Assembly (NCBI RefSeq): GCF_031127905.1
Contig: NZ_JARXIC010000025.1
Location: forward strand, 1-62,687
Source: Thalassobacterium sedimentorum
GTDB lineage: Bacteria > Verrucomicrobiota > Verrucomicrobiia > Opitutales > Coraliomargaritaceae
Length of the DNA: 62,687 bases
Direction: 5' to 3'
Shown here: positions 1 through 7,607 of the stretch, piece after piece
Position numbering within the stretch: position 1 is the first letter of the stretch
Layout: every line of letters begins with the position of its first letter
Notes under the pieces: generated by a model
What the model was told of the DNA's origin: nothing
The model's database searches: none
Seen by the model: only the letters and a program-made list of their open reading frames with translations
Program-made: the position numbers and the translations under genes

Positions 1-82
1 ACGAGACTTTCACTCGCGCAAGTGGTCCGGTTCGCTACGCGACCGGTCTTGTCGGCGCTCCGCGCCTCGGAACAAGTCTCGT
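1..82. repeat. Nested palindromic element, cloverleaf-like
   Basis: A 9-bp outer stem (1-9 with 74-82, perfect) encloses three smaller inverted repeats: a short one at 12-23, one at 27-46 (5-bp outer arms CCGGT/ACCGG) and one at 54-66 (GGCGC/GCGCC, 3-nt loop). It lies 35 bp beyond the stop of the minus-strand oxyR gene, so it could end that transcript or be a REP/MITE-like element cut by the window edge. It is not a tRNA: no anticodon arm or T-loop can be fitted. I see no second copy in the window. Confidence 0.4.
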
Positions 83-117
83 CTATCCCGCCATTCATAA
101 AAAACTATCAAGCAGGT

Positions 118-1020
118 TCAGTTAGCACAACTTAGGCAGTGAGAATGCGCGGCCTCTAGCAATTTTTTAGCAGCCTTGGAAAGCTGCGTGCCGCTGCGAT
201 GCAGCAAGTATATTTTACGTGCAGGGACTGGACTTGCAAACTCGCGAAACACCACATTGGACACCTTACGATCAGCAACTGCAAGTTGCGGCACCACAGC
301 AACTCCAAGATTAGCCGCAACCATCGCAATCGCAGTTTCAAGCTGATCACATTGAAGTCGCGAATGACACTCGTTCAACCCACAGGCCTGCAACACCTGA
401 TCACGCAAACAATGCCCATCTTTAAGATGAATCAGCTCATCCAACTGCAGTGATTCTATTAATGGCGCCACTCTCTGTTGCGCCAACGGATGCCCTTCAT
501 GCGCAGCAAGTAGTAATGCTTCTGTAAATAAGTGCTGCGTCTGCAAAGAATATTTATTGAGCTCCCGATCTGCCACATCACTAAGGATCGCGAACTCAAT
601 CTTGCCAGACACAATTTCCTGAATAAGCGAAGTGGTGCGGTCTTCAACAACTTCAATCTCAATACTAGGGTACTCGCGCTGAAACTCAGCAAAAAGTAGA
701 GGCAATAAATAAGGTGCTAAAGTTGGAATAATACCAAAATGGACCTTCCCCATCTGCAACTCACAGCGAGCACGCAGTTGCTCGCGCAAAATTGACTCTT
801 CCCGCAGTAAACGTTTAGCGTGACGCAAGAGCAACTCACCAGCAGCTGTCAATTCAATGCCACGCGGACGACGCTCCATGAGTTGCTCCCCAATCTCTTC
901 CTCTAAGGACATAATTTGCTGACTGAGCGAAGGCTGACTGATCAAACAGCGTTTCGCCGCCGCACTTATTGAGCCCGTTTCTGCGGCAGCAGTAAAATAG
1001 CGTAATTGACGTAAATCCAT
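118..1020 (-). CDS. oxyR: LysR-family peroxide sensor OxyR
   Basis: LysR-type transcriptional activator of about 300 residues, the normal family length. The N-terminal winged HTH (MDLRQLRYF..., residues 1-60) is followed by the substrate-like sensory domain. The diagnostic stretch is GHCLRDQ followed by a second cysteine nine residues later (C204 and C213 from the start used here). This is the same motif and spacing as the peroxide-reactive C199/C208 pair of E. coli OxyR, so I call OxyR rather than a generic LysR. I chose the ATG at 1018-1020, which begins the canonical MDLRQLRYF. A GTG at 1033-1035 would add five residues. It is divergent from the catalase gene, the expected target, across a 127-bp intergenic region with a candidate OxyR palindrome. 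Confidence 0.9.
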   Translation of the reverse strand: MDLRQLRYFTAAAETGSISAAAKRCLISQPSLSQQIMSLEEEIGEQLMERRPRGIELTAAGELLLRHAKRLLREESILREQLRARCELQMGKVHFGIIPTLAPYLLPLLFAEFQREYPSIEIEVVEDRTTSLIQEIVSGKIEFAILSDVADRELNKYSLQTQHLFTEALLLAAHEGHPLAQQRVAPLIESLQLDELIHLKDGHCLRDQVLQACGLNECHSRLQCDQLETAIAMVAANLGVAVVPQLAVADRKVSNVVFREFASPVPARKIYLLHRSGTQLSKAAKKLLEAAHSHCLSCAN

Positions 1021-1046
1021 ACATTTTCGTGACACATCCTCAAAGT

Positions 1047-1061
1047 ATAGGCAATCCCTAT
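1047..1061. promoter_or_regulatory. Candidate OxyR binding palindrome between oxyR and katA
   Basis: ATAG at 1047-1050 and CTAT at 1058-1061 are separated by 7 nt, the outer geometry of one half of the E. coli OxyR site (ATAG-N7-CTAT). The dyad extends to TATAGG/CCTATA with a 5-nt spacer. The inner T and A of the consensus are not matched, and a second half-site 7 nt further on is weak. It sits 26 bp from the oxyR ATG and 86 bp from the katA ATG. Confidence 0.45.
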
Positions 1062-1147
1062 ATTTAGTATTATTATAAAATGTTTTACCTATGCCAAAAA
1101 AGCTTACAGATTCTTGTTAATCAATAATCACACCAACCCACGAATCT

Positions 1148-2587
1148 ATGAATCACACACACAAGCAAATGACCACCACAGCGGGCAATCCGATCGCTGA
1201 TAATCAAAACTCGATGACAGCTGGCGCCCGTGGCCCTGTTTTGATGCAGGACTATCAGCTGTTGGAAAAATTGGCGCACCAGAATCGCGAGCGCATCCCG
1301 GAGCGTGTCGTGCATGCCAAGGGCTCCGGCGCTTTTGGCAAATTGACCATCACGCACGATATCACCCAATACTCGAAAGCAGCCGTATTCTCAGAGATCG
1401 GCAAAGCAACGGACTGCTTATTGCGCTTCTCCACAGTGGCGGGTGAACGTGGTGCGGCCGACGCCGAGCGCGACGTGCGTGGCTGGGCCTTGAAGTTCTA
1501 CACCGATGAGGGCAACTGGGACATGGTGGGTAACAACACACCGGTATTCTTCGTCCGCGATCCGCTCAAATTCCCGGATTTCATCCACACTCAAAAGCGC
1601 CACCCAAAGACCAACATGCGAAGCGCCACTGCGATGTGGGACTTCTGGTCCTTGAGCCCCGAAAGCTTGCACCAAGTCACCATCTTGATGTCGAATCGCG
1701 GCTTACCCAAGAGCTACCGCCACACCAATGGCTATGGCTCACACACCTATAGTTTCATCAATGCCAAGAACGAGCGCTTTTGGGTGAAGTTCCACTTCAA
1801 GACACGCCAGGGCATTCAGACTATGACTAACGAGGAGGCCGCCAAACTGATCGGAGAGAATCGTGAGTCTTCACAGAAAGATCTCTACGAAGCGATCGAA
1901 GCAGGCGACTTCCCTCAGTGGGACTTCAAGATCCAAGTCATGCCCGAGACCGATGCGGAGCACTACTCGATCAATCCCTTCGACTTGACCAAAGTATGGC
2001 CGCACGCGGACTACCCTTTGATTGATGTCGGCACCTTGGAGCTCAACCGTAACCCGGAAAATTACTTCCAGGAAATTGAGCAGGCCGCCTTCTCGCCTTC
2101 CAACATCGTGCCTGGCATCAGCTTCTCGCCCGACAAAATGTTGCAGGCTCGCATCTTCTCCTACGCCGATGCCCACCGCTATCGCGTCGGCACCTGGTAT
2201 GAATCCCTTCCGGTCAATCGTCCCAAGTCACCCGTCAATACCTACCACATGGACGGCTCGATGAATGCGGCGACGCCCTCCAGTAGCGACGCATATTACG
2301 AGCCCAACTCAATGGGCGGCGCCACCGAAGATGCACGTTTCGCCGAACCACCACTCAAGATCTCGGGCGACGCCGATCGCTACAATCATCGCGAGGGCAA
2401 CGATGATTACAGCCAAGCCGGCGACTTGTTTCGCTTGATGAGCGAGGATCAAAAGCAGCAACTCTTCAATAACATCGCCGCTGCCATGCAAGGCGTACCG
2501 CAACACATCGTAGAGCGTCAATTGGCGCACTTCGACCAAGCCGACCCCGCCTATGGCGATGGCGTGCGAGCCGCGTTACAAGCCTAA
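1148..2587 (+). CDS. katA: Monofunctional haem catalase, small-subunit type
   Basis: Converts hydrogen peroxide to water and oxygen using haem b. At 479 aa it fits the small-subunit (clade 3) catalases. The distal active site is visible: catalytic His56 in [12 protein letters not shown], the [10 protein letters not shown] block at 93-102, and Asn129 in [12 protein letters not shown]. The proximal haem ligand is Tyr339 in [14 protein letters not shown]. No signal peptide, so probably cytoplasmic. It is divergent from oxyR, consistent with peroxide induction, and is followed after 60 bp on the same strand by an ankyrin gene with no terminator between them. A two-gene operon is likely. Confidence 0.97.
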   Translation: MNHTHKQMTTTAGNPIADNQNSMTAGARGPVLMQDYQLLEKLAHQNRERIPERVVHAKGSGAFGKLTITHDITQYSKAAVFSEIGKATDCLLRFSTVAGERGAADAERDVRGWALKFYTDEGNWDMVGNNTPVFFVRDPLKFPDFIHTQKRHPKTNMRSATAMWDFWSLSPESLHQVTILMSNRGLPKSYRHTNGYGSHTYSFINAKNERFWVKFHFKTRQGIQTMTNEEAAKLIGENRESSQKDLYEAIEAGDFPQWDFKIQVMPETDAEHYSINPFDLTKVWPHADYPLIDVGTLELNRNPENYFQEIEQAAFSPSNIVPGISFSPDKMLQARIFSYADAHRYRVGTWYESLPVNRPKSPVNTYHMDGSMNAATPSSSDAYYEPNSMGGATEDARFAEPPLKISGDADRYNHREGNDDYSQAGDLFRLMSEDQKQQLFNNIAAAMQGVPQHIVERQLAHFDQADPAYGDGVRAALQA

Positions 2588-2647
2588 GACCCAGCCATTC
2601 AATCTGGGCTACCACACTCAATATAAAAACATTTAAGCAACATTCCT

Positions 2648-3151
2648 ATGATTACCGAAACTGAAGAAAACCGCTATGCCGAATTGCAACAGATTGCCCT
2701 CGATGCCGCCCGCAATGGAGATCTGGATACATTACGACCAATGATCCAAGCAGGACTCCCAGTAGAACTCAAAGACGACAAAGGTAACAGCTTATTAATG
2801 TTGGCCGCCTATCACGGCAATCTACAAACCGTGCGTATGCTGGTGGCCGAAGGTGCCAACCCGGATGCGCTGAACGACCGCAACCAGACACCACTTGCGG
2901 GCGTGGCTTTCAAAGGCTATCTGGATATCGCTAAAATTCTGGTTGAGTCAGGTGCAGACCCGTCCGCCGACCAAGGCGGCGGACGCACGCCGGTAATGTT
3001 TGCGGCAATGTTCGGCCATCAGGCGATGGTCGAGTATTTAGAATCACAGACTCAGGTGAAAATCACTTCGCGCATATGGGGAATACGAGTGAACACACTA
3101 GCACGCTTCGTCGGAGGGGTGCGTCGGCTCTTCAGTTTAAAGGCAGCTTGA
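2648..3151 (+). CDS. Small ankyrin-repeat protein linked to catalase
   Basis: 167 aa consisting almost entirely of ankyrin repeats at about residues 18-135. Recognisable repeat cores are GNSLLMLAAYHGNLQTVRML, NQTPLAGVAFKGYLDIAKIL and RTPVMFAAMFGHQAMVEYL. A basic tail lies at 140-167. There is no signal peptide. Ankyrin proteins are scaffolds with no catalysis of their own. Position right after the catalase matches the known katB-ankB arrangement of Pseudomonas aeruginosa, where AnkB is needed for full catalase activity. A catalase-support role is inferred from this context. The Pseudomonas protein is periplasmic and this one appears cytoplasmic. Confidence 0.85.
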   Translation: MITETEENRYAELQQIALDAARNGDLDTLRPMIQAGLPVELKDDKGNSLLMLAAYHGNLQTVRMLVAEGANPDALNDRNQTPLAGVAFKGYLDIAKILVESGADPSADQGGGRTPVMFAAMFGHQAMVEYLESQTQVKITSRIWGIRVNTLARFVGGVRRLFSLKAA

Positions 3152-3173
3152 AGCGTCTAACTGCATATTAATA

Positions 3174-3215
3174 AGGATGCTTGCGGCTTGCGACAAATAA
3201 CGCCACAAGCATCCT
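3174..3215 (+). terminator. Hairpin terminator after the katA-ankyrin operon
   Basis: 14-nt arms (3174-3187 and 3202-3215) pair with a single mismatch around a 14-nt loop, 22 bp after the ankyrin stop codon. There is no clear T-run, so it may terminate weakly or only stabilise the 3' end. Confidence 0.6.
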
Positions 3216-3227
3216 ATACACAGTCAG

Positions 3228-3395
3228 TTACGGGGCAGAATATTCACTCACACGGACAAGTAAGCCTGCGCTCAACAAATCCCCTACCTCTGTTGGGCGC
3301 CTCAGACCATAATACCAAATCGTAGCAGTTTTGAAGATGTACGGGCCTTGGCGATTCCTCAAAATGAGCACCTGCTGCCACTGCCAATTTTCCAA
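3228..3395 (-). pseudogene. C-terminal remnant of an unidentified gene
   Basis: An open minus-strand frame of 55 codons ends in TAA at 3228-3230 and is closed upstream by TGA at 3396-3398. It has no convincing start codon. The translation (ending ...TEVGDLLSAGLLVRVSEYSAP) has a protein-like composition and looks like the tail of a real protein. I do not recognise the family. It abuts and slightly overlaps the Calx-beta remnant on the other strand, so this stretch appears to be assembled from gene debris. It could also be a chance frame. Confidence 0.3.
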
Positions 3396-3666
3396 TCAAA
3401 TGATCGATGGAGCTCGACTGCAACTGATAGCCTAACCGGAAATGCCGGCACCCCGATCAGGGATACCTCAATAGAAGGTGAAGAGACTGTGTTGATCACA
3501 CTCGCTTTCCTCTGCAAATTATGCCCTCGCCGCGACCACGGCGGAAATCACCATTGAGAATCTCCCTTTCGATGCCTTTAGGTATAGCTATTTTAATAAT
3601 TCTACGGTCGGCATCGCGGAAGAGGACGATTTTCTCAAAAACGTTAAGCGTACATTCCTAGCGTAG
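3348..3666 (+). pseudogene. Frameshifted fragment of a Calx-beta-type surface protein
   Basis: Two overlapping plus-strand frames together give one recognisable sequence. The first (from about 3395, ending near 3505) reads STATDSLTG...DTSIEGEETVLITLA. The second, shifted by +1 (3514-3666), continues ANYALAATTAEITIEN and then PFDAFRYSYFNNSTVGIAEEDDF before a TAG at 3664. EG-ETV-ITLA followed by TAEITI is the Calx-beta strand pattern, and the P-F-x-x-[WF]-R-Y-x-Y-F segment resembles the junction to C-terminal regions common in large verrucomicrobial surface proteins. The frameshift, the missing N-terminus and the truncated tail mark it as a dead fragment. Confidence 0.6.
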
Positions 3667-3864
3667 AGTGGGCGATTAAAGGCCACGCATTATTTTTGCC
3701 TCACTGAGATAATTCACTAAGTATTTTCTACGGATTAAAATAAGCATTCATACCAAACATAGCTAGATCATAACCCTCAGTAGAATTATTTACTTGCTAT
3801 CATTCTCACGAATATACGCCAAAAAAGATGTAAAGCCCTGCTCACAAATGAAAATTACAAAAAA

Positions 3865-3881
3865 TTGGCACCCCAAGTGCT
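3865..3881 (+). promoter_or_regulatory. Sigma-54 (-24/-12) promoter of the Roadblock-amt unit
   Basis: TTGGCAC at 3865-3871 and TGCT at 3878-3881 place GG (3867-3868) and GC (3879-3880) exactly 10 nt apart, the invariant spacing of sigma-54 promoters. Counting from the -12 element, transcription would begin at about 3892, one base before the ATG at 3893. No Shine-Dalgarno sequence precedes that ATG, consistent with a leaderless or nearly leaderless message. I see no convincing activator-binding dyad in the 200 bp upstream. Confidence 0.65.
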
Positions 3882-3892
3882 AATTTTACGTT

Positions 3893-4201
3893 ATGTTCGA
3901 AAACGCGAATCTAACAGAGCTTAAGGAACGTGGACTCGTCGGAGCCATTGCATGCACATCCACTGGATCCGTCATCGATGCCACCAATGATGAACTCGAC
4001 GTCTTTGGTAGTATCCTCAGCTATATCTCACAAGTCGCTGACATGATCGGTGAACCCTTCGGAATGGATTCTATCGAGGAGGTGCATCTCATTAGTTCCA
4101 ATGCCACGGCAATCTGTATCCCTCAGGAAGGCGATTGCCTAGGTGTCCTGTGCTCCAGTCGTGCCAATATCGATGAGATCTTAAATGAACTGCTCGATTA
4201 A
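3893..4201 (+). CDS. Roadblock/LC7-like domain protein (first of two)
   Basis: 102 aa forming a single small alpha/beta domain of the Roadblock/LC7 (MglB-like) type. An N-terminal helix with LVGAIACTSTGSVIDAT is followed by a long central helix (DVFGSILSYISQVADMIG), strands EEVHLISSNATAICIP and CLGVLCSS, and a C-terminal helix. Such proteins dimerise and usually modulate small Ras-like GTPases, but no GTPase gene is present here. It is the first gene of a tight four-gene unit (gap of 23 bp to the next) behind a sigma-54-like promoter. The family call rests on pattern, not on a conserved catalytic motif, and is moderately secure. Confidence 0.6.
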   Translation: MFENANLTELKERGLVGAIACTSTGSVIDATNDELDVFGSILSYISQVADMIGEPFGMDSIEEVHLISSNATAICIPQEGDCLGVLCSSRANIDEILNELLD

Positions 4202-4224
4202 CCTAGTCTACTGACTCCGAAGCA

Positions 4225-4788
4225 ATGATTGAAAAAATAATTAAAAATGTACTCGAGTTACCAGGAGTGGACGGCGCCTGCATACTCGACAAAAAAGGCA
4301 ATTTACTTCACAATGCGCTACCAGACTTTTTCCTTGAAGACTTCTTAGAGGATTTATCCCGTCGTGTCACAACACTCTATGAGGCCGTCGATGAGAATTA
4401 CATGCCTTGTGATGACTACATTCTAAAATTCCCACAGAAGTACATTCAGTTAAGGCGCAGTCGCCACATTTACTTATTAGTGGCAGTGGAACCCACCACT
4501 AATTTGGTGTCTCTTAGAATGGTGACCAACTTAGTGCTAAAGCACATAACCCCGAAAATTTTAGGCGAACTACGTGCGCAGCTCAAAGCCAGTGCCAATG
4601 AAGCGGCAGTAGCCGCACCGCCCCCCCCAGTGGCCCCCACTCCCGCCGAACTCAGTCCGCCCCCAGTGCCACCTGTCGAGGCAAGCCCCGAACCGGACCC
4701 CACATCAACTCACACAACCACTGTAAATGGACGTAAACGTCCCGTTCGGCCACGCCCCACAAGATCTTTTCGCGGAAGCACTTATTAG
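4225..4788 (+). CDS. Roadblock-like protein with proline-rich tail
   Basis: 187 aa. Residues 1-120 form a second Roadblock/LC7-like domain (ELPGVDGACILDKKGNLLHN, then strands around YIQLRRSRHIYLLVAVEP and a helix VSLRMVTNLVLKHI). Residues 130-165 are a proline/alanine-rich linker, and the extreme C-terminus is basic (GRKRPVRPRPTRSFRG), suggesting binding to an acidic partner, nucleic acid or membrane. The gap to the following receiver-like gene is 39 bp. The pair of different Roadblock proteins suggests a heterodimer. Its partner and signal are unknown. Confidence 0.55.
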   Translation: MIEKIIKNVLELPGVDGACILDKKGNLLHNALPDFFLEDFLEDLSRRVTTLYEAVDENYMPCDDYILKFPQKYIQLRRSRHIYLLVAVEPTTNLVSLRMVTNLVLKHITPKILGELRAQLKASANEAAVAAPPPPVAPTPAELSPPPVPPVEASPEPDPTSTHTTTVNGRKRPVRPRPTRSFRGSTY

Positions 4789-4827
4789 CGACCGCGCCCC
4801 ACATTCTCGATGCTCAACTAATCGTTT

Positions 4828-6087
4828 ATGATATACGTGCTGACGACTGACCGTCATATAAAAAGTCAATTATCCTTACTCCTTATGGATATGGGGCACT
4901 CTCCCAGTTTCCATGCATCTTGGACAACCTTGGCCAAAGCAATAAGCCAATCACCCAATACATCGGATTATCTATTCTTAGACCTCAGCATGCCGATCGA
5001 CAGTATTGAGTTTGAACAATTAAAAATTGAGCACGCACAACTCCCTCTCATCGGATTCGAATCACTAAATGCGCAACGCTTGGCCAGCAATGAATCTTTA
5101 TTCACGCAGCTCAGTCAATCGCTGGTACTGCCGCCCCACGCAGAACGAGCGAAGAGTCGTCTAAAATCGGTGCTAAAAAGCGTAAACCGAAACCAAACAC
5201 AGAATCGATCCGGTGCAGCCAATGGGCTACCACGCCTGACCAGGCCCAGTTTCAAGCGTACCGCGAGCCATTTCATCAACTATTCTAGAAGCTCGTCAGC
5301 GCCTACTCAAAGTGCCAAAAGTAGCCAATATACATGCACTAAAAGTCAACAATCGCTCGGCTTTTTGAAGCAAATCCAAAGCCTGGTGTCCCCGAATCTG
5401 CTACTGTTAAAAGGTGAAGAAGGCTCTGAATTTGAACTAATTGCACGTGAAATTAATTTCCAATTATTCGATGAATCCCATCCTTTGCTAATTCTTTCGG
5501 GTGATGAATTACGCTTAGATACCTTGGAGAAGTTGGAACGTAGCGCCAAAACATCTCAATCAATACAATGTTGCCTAATTGGAAAAACAGAAGATCTCAC
5601 TGAAGCATCCGCCCGTGAACTAGGCCTATACATCGAGTATTTAAGTCATCTAAGGAACCCATACCTATGCTTAATCTTATGCCATGAGTTAGGCTCCGAA
5701 GCCTACTTCCAGGCGGGTATGTTTGATCATTATCGTCAATTCACATCCAAACTACTGATCTTGGACATTCCGCCGATTCGTAAGAGAGCAGAGGACATCC
5801 CTTCGTTGTGTCGTCAATCAATCGCCTCGATGCGCACTGCACACCCCTTTTTACAAGTCCATGCCATCAGTAACGAGGCCATCGACTACTTGGTCCAAAA
5901 CAAAGACAAATTTAGCTATGATAAAATCGTACGCACAATACGTAATGCCATGGCACTGAGCCAACGCCCTCAACTTTGCGTCGAAGATCTGATCAACTAC
6001 GGCGAAAGCGACCACGTCACACAGCACTTACTCGAAAGCATGGCGGACGAACAATTTTTCCCGACCGCAGAAGCGGCCAATTCCTAA
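4828..6087 (+). CDS. Receiver plus degenerate NtrC-like AAA+ protein
   Basis: 419 aa. Residues 1-115 resemble a response-regulator receiver (MIYVLTTDRHIKSQL..., with D in LFLDLSMP near residue 52 as the possible phosphoacceptor). A low-complexity linker runs to about 170. Residues 173-370 follow the sigma-54 activator ATPase: LLLLKGEEGSEFELIAREI occupies the place of the Walker A strand and DIPPIRKRAEDIPSLCRQ near 314 matches the conserved LPPLRERREDIP segment. Walker A has lost GTGK, and the GAFTGA loop and Walker B DE are absent, so ATP-driven activation looks impossible. No DNA-binding HTH is evident at the C-terminus. It probably acts as a regulatory scaffold or antagonist. The 23-bp gap to amt suggests one transcript. 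Confidence 0.6.
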   Translation: MIYVLTTDRHIKSQLSLLLMDMGHSPSFHASWTTLAKAISQSPNTSDYLFLDLSMPIDSIEFEQLKIEHAQLPLIGFESLNAQRLASNESLFTQLSQSLVLPPHAERAKSRLKSVLKSVNRNQTQNRSGAANGLPRLTRPSFKRTASHFINYSRSSSAPTQSAKSSQYTCTKSQQSLGFLKQIQSLVSPNLLLLKGEEGSEFELIAREINFQLFDESHPLLILSGDELRLDTLEKLERSAKTSQSIQCCLIGKTEDLTEASARELGLYIEYLSHLRNPYLCLILCHELGSEAYFQAGMFDHYRQFTSKLLILDIPPIRKRAEDIPSLCRQSIASMRTAHPFLQVHAISNEAIDYLVQNKDKFSYDKIVRTIRNAMALSQRPQLCVEDLINYGESDHVTQHLLESMADEQFFPTAEAANS

Positions 6088-6110
6088 CATAACAGATCCA
6101 AACAAATCCT

Positions 6111-7496
6111 ATGACGATTCAAGCACGACGCAACATTGGCTGGCTGGCGCTTCTCGCCCTGGCACCAGCGCTAGTATCTGCCCAAGAACCCAGTACGGAG
6201 GTCGCGTATCTCCCACAAAATACCGGCGACATTTTATGGTATCTGGTTGCGGCGGTGCTAGTCTTTTTTATGCAAGCTGGCTTTGCGCTTATCGAAAGCG
6301 GGCTCACACGCGCAAAGAATGCCTGCAACATCATGATGAAAAACATTCTGGATTTTTCCTTTGGTGTATTGGCCTTCGCAATCGTAGGATATTCATTTAT
6401 GTATGGTGATACTATCGGTGGTTTTATTGGCTGGAGCTCAGACTATATATTTATGGGTGATGCCTTAATGGTGGGCGATGATCTCGCAGCTACAAATCTA
6501 GTTGCAGCCGAATGGCTCTTTCAGGTGGTGTTTGCAGCCACTGCGGCCACCATCGCATCAGGTGCAATGGCCGAGCGCACTAAATTTATCGCTTATATCC
6601 TATATTCCATTGCCATTACCTGCCTCATTTATCCCATAGTCGGGCATTGGATCTGGTCAGAAAACGGCTGGCTAACATTAATGGGCATGCGTGATTACGC
6701 CGGCTCAACAGTGGTGCACTCCGTCGGAGCCTGGGCTGGCTTGGCCGGCGCCATCGCCCTCGGAGCACGTAAGGGAAAATACACACCGGACGGAAAGCCC
6801 TTGCCGATTCCCGGTCATAACATGCCGATGGCCACTCTGGGCTGCTTTATTCTGATCGTAGGTTGGTTTGGCTTCAACGCAGGCTCCACTCTGGGAGCTA
6901 GCGACAGCATGGCATACATTGCAATGGTCACCCTCATCGCAGCTTCCTCTGGCTGTATCGGAGCAACCATTGCCACATGGATGAAATTTAAAAAGCCCGA
7001 TCTTTCCATGACATTGAATGGCTGTCTTGCTGGGCTAGTCAGCATTACCGCCTGCTGCGGCAGTGTTTCGATTATCGGATCGATGGCCATAGGCTTAATA
7101 GGTGGCGTCATCGCAGTCTTTGCGGTCCTCTTTTTCGAGCGCACCCTTAAAGTGGATGATCCCGTAGGTGCAGTCAGTGTGCATGGCCTGTGTGGCATAT
7201 GGGGCACCCTCGCGGTGGGACTCTTCGGAACAACAGCCATCGATAGCGGCTTGACTTCAGATGGTCTGTTCTATGGCGGTGTCGCACAACTGGGCATTCA
7301 AGCAATCGGCGTCCTAGCCGTATTCGCCTTCGTCTTTCCAAGTTGCTATGTTTTATTTAAAATAATCAGCGCCACTGTTGGCCTACGAGTTAGCGAAGAC
7401 GAGGAATTGGAAGGTCTGGACATTTCGGAGCACGGCAATGAAGCGTATGCCGACTTCCAAGTCTATGCCGATCTGCCGGAAGAAGAATTAGCATAA
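6111..7496 (+). CDS. amtB: Ammonium channel AmtB
   Basis: 461 aa inner-membrane ammonium transporter with an N-terminal signal-like segment (ending near VSAQ, residue 25) and 11 membrane spans. The twin pore histidines are present in DYAGSTVVHSVGAWAG and SVHGLCGIWG. The cytoplasmic tail after the last span is about 45 residues and acidic (ending DLPEEELA). Amt channels are normally blocked by the PII protein GlnK, usually encoded next door. No PII gene lies here or elsewhere in the window. Instead amtB is the last gene behind two Roadblock proteins and an NtrC-like relic. Sigma-54 control, typical of nitrogen genes, fits the upstream promoter. Confidence 0.95.
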   Translation: MTIQARRNIGWLALLALAPALVSAQEPSTEVAYLPQNTGDILWYLVAAVLVFFMQAGFALIESGLTRAKNACNIMMKNILDFSFGVLAFAIVGYSFMYGDTIGGFIGWSSDYIFMGDALMVGDDLAATNLVAAEWLFQVVFAATAATIASGAMAERTKFIAYILYSIAITCLIYPIVGHWIWSENGWLTLMGMRDYAGSTVVHSVGAWAGLAGAIALGARKGKYTPDGKPLPIPGHNMPMATLGCFILIVGWFGFNAGSTLGASDSMAYIAMVTLIAASSGCIGATIATWMKFKKPDLSMTLNGCLAGLVSITACCGSVSIIGSMAIGLIGGVIAVFAVLFFERTLKVDDPVGAVSVHGLCGIWGTLAVGLFGTTAIDSGLTSDGLFYGGVAQLGIQAIGVLAVFAFVFPSCYVLFKIISATVGLRVSEDEELEGLDISEHGNEAYADFQVYADLPEEELA

Positions 7497-7537
7497 GTTT
7501 GTCACTACGCTCATAGGCTCGACATCTTTTTTTTTTA

Positions 7538-7569
7538 AGCGACTCCTCCCGTTGACTGGAGGAGTCGCT
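7538..7569. terminator. Hairpin between amtB and the convergent membrane gene
   Basis: A perfect 12-bp stem (7538-7549 with 7558-7569) with an 8-nt loop lies between the convergent ends of amtB and the 7608 gene. A run of ten T lies just left of it (7527-7536) rather than after it, so the classical U-tract is missing for both strands. Confidence 0.6.
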
Positions 7570-7607
7570 CACAAGAAATGGACACTAAGAGTTGATGATG
7601 ATCATGG

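Noticed and set aside
1-82. A tRNA-like cloverleaf
   Set aside because: No anticodon stem-loop, T-loop consensus or CCA end can be assigned.
3348-3557. A 69-codon plus-strand ORF as an intact small gene
   Set aside because: The protein-like part begins mid-frame and continues in another frame after about 3510, so it is a frameshifted remnant.
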